A DNA stretch of 21,261 nt from an uncultured Bacteroidales bacterium (GTDB lineage: Bacteria; Bacteroidota; Bacteroidia; Bacteroidales; P3): positions 1-21,261 of the forward strand of contig CALCUN010000149.1 in assembly GCA_937906975.1 (NCBI GenBank). The letters are read 5' to 3'. Under the pieces are notes generated by a model that searched no databases, was not told the DNA's origin, and was given only the letters and a program-made list of their open reading frames with translations. A program made the translations under genes and the position numbers. Positions 16,301 to 21,261 of the stretch are shown piece by piece (within the stretch, counting starts at the first letter, position 1; every line of letters starts with the position of its first letter).

Positions 16301-17858
16301 GCATATCCATTTCACAATTTAGGTTGATTACTGCTGCATTGTCAATGATGTCGCATTGGGCGCTAACAACGCCTTCGTTCATTTCGCCTTCTATTTCTAT
16401 GGAGTTGTATTTGTTGTTGTTGATGTTAAAGTCTTTTAAATTGGCTATTAAATCGCATTTAAGATCTTTTAAATCTCCTACCTTGGCTTTGGCATCTACA
16501 TCAACTATTCCTCCTCCAAGGATTTCAACTCCAAGGAATTTTCCTAAATCAAAGTGTTCTGATTGTATTTTTGCTTTGTATGTTATGTTATCTTCTACGT
16601 TTTCGCGCTCGGAAGCTCCTTTTAAATTTACTTTTCCTATGTTTGTTGCTATTTCTGCATTGGCTTCAAAGTTGTGTAGCAAGCCTTTGAACTCTGCTGT
16701 TGCGGATATTTCTCCTAAACTATGTAGAAGTTCTGGTAATTTTACGTTTGAGAGCATTTCTCCAAACTCTATTTTATTGAAGTCTTCAGAAGAGGTTTTT
16801 AATTCTGATAATTCTACATCAAAAACCGTCTTTTCCATATCGGGTAAGCCCTTTACGCTACCTTTTCCCTTTACGTATGTTTCGCCTGTCTTTAATTCAA
16901 GGAAAGAACATTTAGCATCGGCAACAGTTCCCTTTATAATAGCTCCTATTTCACATTTTTGGTCAAATCCTTTTAGCATAGGAGCCCAATAGGTTGCGTC
17001 TTTTAAACCGACTTTACTGCCTCTTTGAAGAAAAAGAAAACAATCGGCAGAGTCAATGAAGTAAGAATATGTTTTCCAGCTTGTGGTTTTTATACTGGCG
17101 TATAGTCTTAGATTGGATTCTGCGGTTTTTACTTGCATACTTCTGCAAATAATTCCTTTTGGGCTAACAGTAAATTTTCCTTTTAGGTTTTCTAAATTAA
17201 CACCTGAGCGTTCTTTTGCAGAGAATCTTTTGATGTTTACATTGATTGAGTCGTTTATTACCGTAATATCGTCTAAAACTCCATTGATTTGTCTATATTG
17301 CATGTGATTTACCGCAACGCCAAATTCAGGAATAGGAGTTGGACTGTCATTTAGGTTTAAAGAAAAATTAACATTGTTTAATCTACATCTATCTACTTTG
17401 ATTACATAAGGAGGTCTTTTTTTATCCTCTTTAGGTTTATCACTTTTGAAATAATCTATTATGAAATTTAGATTAAGTTTACCATTTGTTATATCTAAGT
17501 TAAAGTTTACATCATCAAGTCTTACGTTGGAAAATTCTAATCCTTTTACAAATTCGGTGTTTTTAAGACTTGCTTGTAAATATCCTACGGTTGCAACTGT
17601 ATCTTTTTGCGGATTTTCAAGATATACGTCTTTTAATCCAACAGTCAATAAAGGACGAATTTCCAATCCGCCAATAGATACTTTGGCTTTCCATTCTTTT
17701 GAAAAATAGTCCGAGGCTTTGGCTGCTAAAAACGATTGTACAATGGTGCTATTAAGGATTGCAATTAGAAGATAAAGGAAGATAAATATGCCTAAAAGTG
17801 TTTTTCCTAACACTTTTAGAGTCTTTAATAGGATTGTTTTGGTTGTTTGTTTTTTCAT
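13389..17858 (-). CDS. tamB: TamB-like translocation and assembly / lipid-transport protein (AsmA-like, DUF490 C-terminus)
   Basis: A 1489-residue protein. It has an N-terminal basic stretch and one membrane helix (about 17-37), then a very long periplasmic region of short amphipathic beta-strands typical of the AsmA/TamB repeating-groove family. The C-terminal DUF490-type domain (roughly 1080-1470) has GNLRIDVSSQNPLSLMGTIE, FKMSVMNMMAKTFDIEQGGT, then LTWTGEPAEGILDLQAVYKT. TamB proteins span the periplasm from the inner membrane and are linked to outer-membrane protein insertion and phospholipid transport. Bacteroidota versions are long like this one. No TamA (BamA-like) gene is beside it. 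Its promoter overlaps the tsaD promoter, and its stop overlaps that of the LRR gene with no terminator visible. Confidence 0.92.
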   Translation of the reverse strand: MKKQTTKTILLKTLKVLGKTLLGIFIFLYLLIAILNSTIVQSFLAAKASDYFSKEWKAKVSIGGLEIRPLLTVGLKDVYLENPQKDTVATVGYLQASLKNTEFVKGLEFSNVRLDDVNFNLDITNGKLNLNFIIDYFKSDKPKEDKKRPPYVIKVDRCRLNNVNFSLNLNDSPTPIPEFGVAVNHMQYRQINGVLDDITVINDSINVNIKRFSAKERSGVNLENLKGKFTVSPKGIICRSMQVKTAESNLRLYASIKTTSWKTYSYFIDSADCFLFLQRGSKVGLKDATYWAPMLKGFDQKCEIGAIIKGTVADAKCSFLELKTGETYVKGKGSVKGLPDMEKTVFDVELSELKTSSEDFNKIEFGEMLSNVKLPELLHSLGEISATAEFKGLLHNFEANAEIATNIGKVNLKGASERENVEDNITYKAKIQSEHFDLGKFLGVEILGGGIVDVDAKAKVGDLKDLKCDLIANLKDFNINNNKYNSIEIEGEMNEGVVSAQCDIIDNAAVINLNCEMDMLNNMSLVLRGDLNEVNLQKMNFFNFPDTTTLISTDIIARVNGFDLDSLRGFIDFRNAMITTKNKNYDIDYLNIRTRNDSTANTLSLNSNIFSLVAEGKYNISTLTNNITSLIDKYIPDFSLLSSNKENTKTTTKHSQTNPSNDNINLKLEIKDFATISELFALKMNIAPQTTLLAKINPEQNLNLDLKSDYFVYQTYIFENIDLTSQTEEEKFKNHLKVNNIKISDSLSLRANDLILDFTKNDIDLALKAGKSEEDELSAQLNFKGFLTQNGLQGYFKKSFINIVKSKVELNENHTLLYFDQSLSLMNFSLKQNKGSITLKGEISDKPNNKLDVIFKNLDISAFNPILNKFGLNLKGEINEKVVLRNILTNFNLTSNLEINNLSINDIALGKATFNVNNALTKDIFATNIKMQYKNPNNKTTLPLSISGFINTKNEKDNLDLTLSTDNLNLKIIQPFLSSLSSDIGGTLYTKDLKIKGPFTQPNITGTIEANNAHFKIDMLNTTYHFNDKIYLNNNTFTFKNFTLSDKQQNKIRLKGDITHTNFTNFDINITALADKLKILDTDEYSDQMYYGSAYASATAEIKGDLNHLDINVAARTERGTNLTVPVSSKMSADENAFIKYITIEDTTSNIPLPIIEEENQSLTYNIIVDLEVNPDAQLIIPMNFNQLKGDLSAKGNGNLRIDVSSQNPLSLMGTIEIDNGQFKMSVMNMMAKTFDIEQGGTLTWTGEPAEGILDLQAVYKTKASLMPILGTEYSKAVDVHSIIKLTGEMMNPQPLFDIRLPNTDDNTVERLFMNIDRNNEKAMLEQTVSLLFLHQFYSSEGNYENTVMETGISSAFEAAFGQISGMLSDVIKIVDVNMNYSRGNETTSDQFDVNLSRDYGKWVVNVNSSFGTGDNVSTTNQETNAIIGDAYVEYKMTDAFRIRVFNRSNANDFTKYNISPFTQGVGLFYRKQFGTISEIFQRKKNKLD

Positions 17859-17871
17859 TTACTTTATTAGT

Positions 17872-17904
17872 TTGCAAATATACATCTTTTTTTACTACCT
17901 TTGC
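17872..17904 (+). promoter_or_regulatory. tsaD promoter
   Basis: TTG (17872-17874), 21 bases, then TACCTTTGC (17896-17904). Initiation near 17910 gives a leader of only about 12 bases before the ATG at 17922. It rules out the in-frame TTG at 17901, which lies inside the -7 box. Confidence 0.8.
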
Positions 17905-17906
17905 AA
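17874..17906 (-). promoter_or_regulatory. tamB promoter, overlapping the tsaD promoter
   Basis: On the - strand, TTG (17906-17904), 21 bases, then TATATTTGC (17882-17874). The predicted start near 17867 gives a leader of about 9 bases. The TTTGCAA ends of each -7 box supply the TTG of the opposite promoter. Confidence 0.75.
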
Positions 17907-17921
17907 TATAAATTTAAGATT

Positions 17922-18926
17922 ATGTTTTATATTTTAGCAATAGAGTCTTCTTGTGATGATACTTCATGCGCTGTAATTGATAGCGAGTTTTGTGTTTTAT
18001 CAAACGTTATTGCCTCTCAGCAAGTTCACAAAGAATATGGTGGAGTCGTACCGGAGCTTGCTTCAAGGGCGCATCAGCAAAATATTATCCCTGTTGTTGA
18101 TAAGGCATTAAAGGATGCAAAAATCACAAAACAACAACTCTCAGCCGTAGCCTTTACAAGAGGTCCGGGACTTATGGGTTCGCTTTTGGTGGGTGTTAGT
18201 TTTGCGAAAAGTTTTGCAAGAGCCTTGAATATACCTCTAATAGATGTTAATCATTTAGAGGCGCATGTGTTGGCGCATTTCATAAAAGATACTCCTGAGC
18301 AAAAGGTTCCTGAGTTTCCTTTCTTGTGTTTGCTTGTTTCGGGTGGTAATACACAAATTGTTTTGGTAGAAAACGCAAGAAAAATGCAAATAATTGGACA
18401 GACAATTGACGATGCGGCAGGAGAAACTATTGATAAAGCAGCAAAAATCCTTTCATTACCTTATCCGGGAGGCCCACATATTGATAGATTAGCAAAGCAA
18501 GGACAACCTATTCTTAAATTTTCACAAAGTCATATAAAGAATTACGATTATAGTTTCTCAGGATTAAAAACAAGTATCCTTTATACGCTTAGAGATAAGC
18601 TTAAAGAAAATCCTAATTACATAGAAGAAAATATTGCAGATATAGCCTCCTCAGTTCAAAAAGCGGTTGTAGATTCTTTACTTAATAAGTTTGAAAAAGC
18701 AATCAAAGACACAAAGATAAAAACCATAGCAGTTGCAGGAGGAGTTTCGGCAAATTCAGAATTAAGAGCAAGACTTCAAGAATTGGGAGCGAAACATAAA
18801 TGCGAGGTCTTTATACCTAAATTTTCTTATACAACAGACAATGCAGCAATGGTGGCAGTTGTTGGATTATTTAAATATTTTGAAAAAGATTTTGCACACA
18901 TTGGTCTAACTGCTTACGCAAGATAG
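17922..18926 (+). CDS. tsaD: tRNA N6-adenosine threonylcarbamoyltransferase TsaD
   Basis: Transfers the threonylcarbamoyl group to A37 of ANN-reading tRNAs (t6A), working with TsaB, TsaC/Sua5 and TsaE, none of which is in this window. The 334-residue protein has the ASKHA nucleotide fold. It starts with ILAIESSCDDTSCAVID; the metal ligands are His111 and His115 in NHLEAHVLAHF and Asp306 in SYTTDNAAM; SGGNTQIV is at 140-147 and DDAAGETIDKAAKILSLPYPGG at 163-184. The start at 17922 is chosen because the family begins directly before ILAIESSCD and the promoter occupies the upstream codons. aroK follows after 5 bases, so the two are probably co-transcribed. Confidence 0.96.
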   Translation: MFYILAIESSCDDTSCAVIDSEFCVLSNVIASQQVHKEYGGVVPELASRAHQQNIIPVVDKALKDAKITKQQLSAVAFTRGPGLMGSLLVGVSFAKSFARALNIPLIDVNHLEAHVLAHFIKDTPEQKVPEFPFLCLLVSGGNTQIVLVENARKMQIIGQTIDDAAGETIDKAAKILSLPYPGGPHIDRLAKQGQPILKFSQSHIKNYDYSFSGLKTSILYTLRDKLKENPNYIEENIADIASSVQKAVVDSLLNKFEKAIKDTKIKTIAVAGGVSANSELRARLQELGAKHKCEVFIPKFSYTTDNAAMVAVVGLFKYFEKDFAHIGLTAYAR

Positions 18927-18931
18927 TTTTT

Positions 18932-19429
18932 ATGAAGGTGTTTATTGTTGGTTATATGTTGAGTGGAAAAAGCACAATCGGCAAACGATTAGCAAAACTT
19001 ATGAATTATACCTTCATAGACACCGACAAAGAAATAGAAAATCAATATAAACTTAGCGTAAGCGACATTTTTAAAAAATATGGTGAAGAAACATTTCGGC
19101 TATTAGAGAGAAAATATCTTCTAACCTTACAAGAAAAAGATAATATTGTAGTTTCAACAGGAGGGGGGCTTGTTTGCTTTAACGATAATATGCAGTGGGT
19201 GAAAGCAAATGGTGTTTCTATTTATTTGAAACTTAGTCCTGCTGCGATAGTTTCAAGACATAAAATTTCAAAACGCGTTCGTCCTTTGTTGCGTGATAAA
19301 ACGGACGAAGAGGCTCTTGAATATATAACAAAAACCCTTCAAGAAAGAGAGATTTTTTACAATCAAGCAGATTTTTCCTTTGATGCTTTAAATCTTAAAG
19401 CAGAAGAAATAATTAAAATAATTTTATAA
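18932..19429 (+). CDS. aroK: Shikimate kinase
   Basis: Phosphorylates shikimate to shikimate 3-phosphate on the way to chorismate and aromatic amino acids. The 165-residue protein is typical in length. The Walker A motif is GYMLSGKST (7-15). Shikimate-binding residues include the DTD segment (Asp30, Asp32), Arg56 in GEETFRLLE, and the glycine triplet GGG at 77-79 in VSTGGGL. The lid Arg lies in KRVRPLL (115-120), with a C-terminal Arg in LQERE. One oddity is Leu10 where most shikimate kinases have Gly in GxMGxGKS; the P-loop Gly, Lys and Ser are kept. It lies 5 bases after tsaD and shares its transcript. pyrG downstream has its own promoter. Confidence 0.94.
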   Translation: MKVFIVGYMLSGKSTIGKRLAKLMNYTFIDTDKEIENQYKLSVSDIFKKYGEETFRLLERKYLLTLQEKDNIVVSTGGGLVCFNDNMQWVKANGVSIYLKLSPAAIVSRHKISKRVRPLLRDKTDEEALEYITKTLQEREIFYNQADFSFDALNLKAEEIIKIIL

Positions 19430-19445
19430 AGAGATTTTTTTTCTT

Positions 19446-19454
19446 TACCTTTGC
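19446..19454 (+). promoter_or_regulatory. -7 element for pyrG
   Basis: TACCTTTGC lies 38 bases before the pyrG ATG, just after the aroK stop. A T-run (19422-19425) is at about the -33 position, but there is no TTG. Confidence 0.7.
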
Positions 19455-19476
19455 AGTTCGTTATTTAATTTTATAA

Positions 19477-21099
<1,623 letters not shown>

Positions 21100-21102
<3 letters not shown>

Positions 21103-21183
21103 GTCTAAGAAATAAAAAAATAAAGCTAAGAGAAAATTTTCTAAAGCTAAGAAAAAAAAATCTAAAGCTAAGAGAAAATTTTA
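21100..21183 (+). repeat. 21-bp tandem repeat, four units, starting at the pyrG stop codon
   Basis: Units lie at 21100-21120, 21121-21141, 21142-21162 and 21163-21183. Each begins TAA, and the last three share TAAAGCTAAGA followed by an A/T-rich tail (GAAAATTTT in two of them). The first, diverged unit includes the pyrG TAA. The pattern TAAnnCnAAGA matches the repeat at 16-78. Confidence 0.85.
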
Positions 21184-21193
21184 CAAGATTAAA

Positions 21194-21240
21194 AGTAACG
21201 ATACTGACACTAAGAAAGTCAGTATCGTTATTATTATACC
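21194..21240 (+). terminator. Intrinsic terminator after pyrG and the repeat array
   Basis: The 13-bp perfect stem TAACGATACTGAC / GTCAGTATCGTTA (21196-21208, 21218-21230) can be extended by a G-U and an A-U pair. The loop has 9 bases and a T-rich tail (TTATTAT) follows. The loop contains CTAAGA, the core of the neighbouring repeat. Confidence 0.85.
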
Positions 21241-21261
21241 GCTTTTGAAAAACTCCCAAAA

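Noticed and set aside
16294..16992. 232-residue open frame on the + strand inside tamB
   Set aside because: A shadow of the tamB coding strand; Ser/Leu/Phe-rich text without domain features. Other + strand frames inside tamB are the same.
17901..17903. TTG as the tsaD start
   Set aside because: It is part of the -7 promoter box, and the TsaD family begins at the ATG seven codons later.
21116..21261. Possible glycosyltransferase-like N-terminus (KKVSIVIIIP) read on the + strand
   Set aside because: It has no start codon, begins in the repeat array, and KVSIV is encoded by one arm of the terminator hairpin; the resemblance is coincidental.

Overview
The window looks like chromosomal DNA of a low-GC member of the Bacteroidota, most likely Bacteroidales. 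Four things support this. Promoters follow the Bacteroidota pattern TTG-N18-21-TAnnTTTG(C) rather than the E. coli -35/-10 pattern. Start codons are preceded by A-rich leaders without clear Shine-Dalgarno sequences. Several proteins are Bacteroidota-type (a methyltransferase with a THUMP-like C-terminus, a very long TamB, a BspA-like leucine-rich repeat protein, a lipoprotein with acidic residues after the lipid cysteine). Finally, a small TPR protein gene sits upstream of secG.

Layout. Positions 1-2407 hold the 3' end of an RNA methyltransferase gene, ung and pgi on the + strand, closed by a bidirectional terminator. On the - strand, a TPR protein gene and secG (2459-3457) form a two-gene unit with its own promoter. 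Divergent from it lies rpmH (3627-3773), only 48 codons long, then a hairpin terminator, then rlmD and leuS (3870-8082). A gene-poor stretch (8145-9060) follows. It contains nested inverted repeats, two good promoters and a region that folds on paper into a long irregular rod ending in U-runs: a candidate noncoding or leader RNA. Downstream are an exported beta-barrel-like protein and a 661-residue putative surface lipoprotein (9063-11657), closed by a 22-bp perfect hairpin terminator. Positions 11770-12006 hold a decayed exported-protein gene. A BspA-type LRR protein with a C-terminal membrane domain (12232-13392) converges on tamB (13389-17858, - strand), and their stop codons overlap. The tamB and tsaD promoters are interleaved head to head. 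tsaD, aroK and pyrG (17922-21102) complete the window, followed by a 21-bp tandem repeat and a terminator.

Most of the window is core housekeeping: uracil repair, glycolysis, Sec export, ribosome and rRNA modification, leucyl-tRNA charging, t6A modification, the shikimate pathway, CTP synthesis and outer-membrane assembly. The accessory part is 8.1-13.4 kb, which carries envelope proteins of unknown role, a pseudogene and the structured intergenic DNA. The least explained signals are the rod-forming region at 8851-8994 and a 21-bp repeat family found at both ends of the window. At the left end the repeat is read in frame inside a protein. At the right end it begins at the pyrG stop codon.
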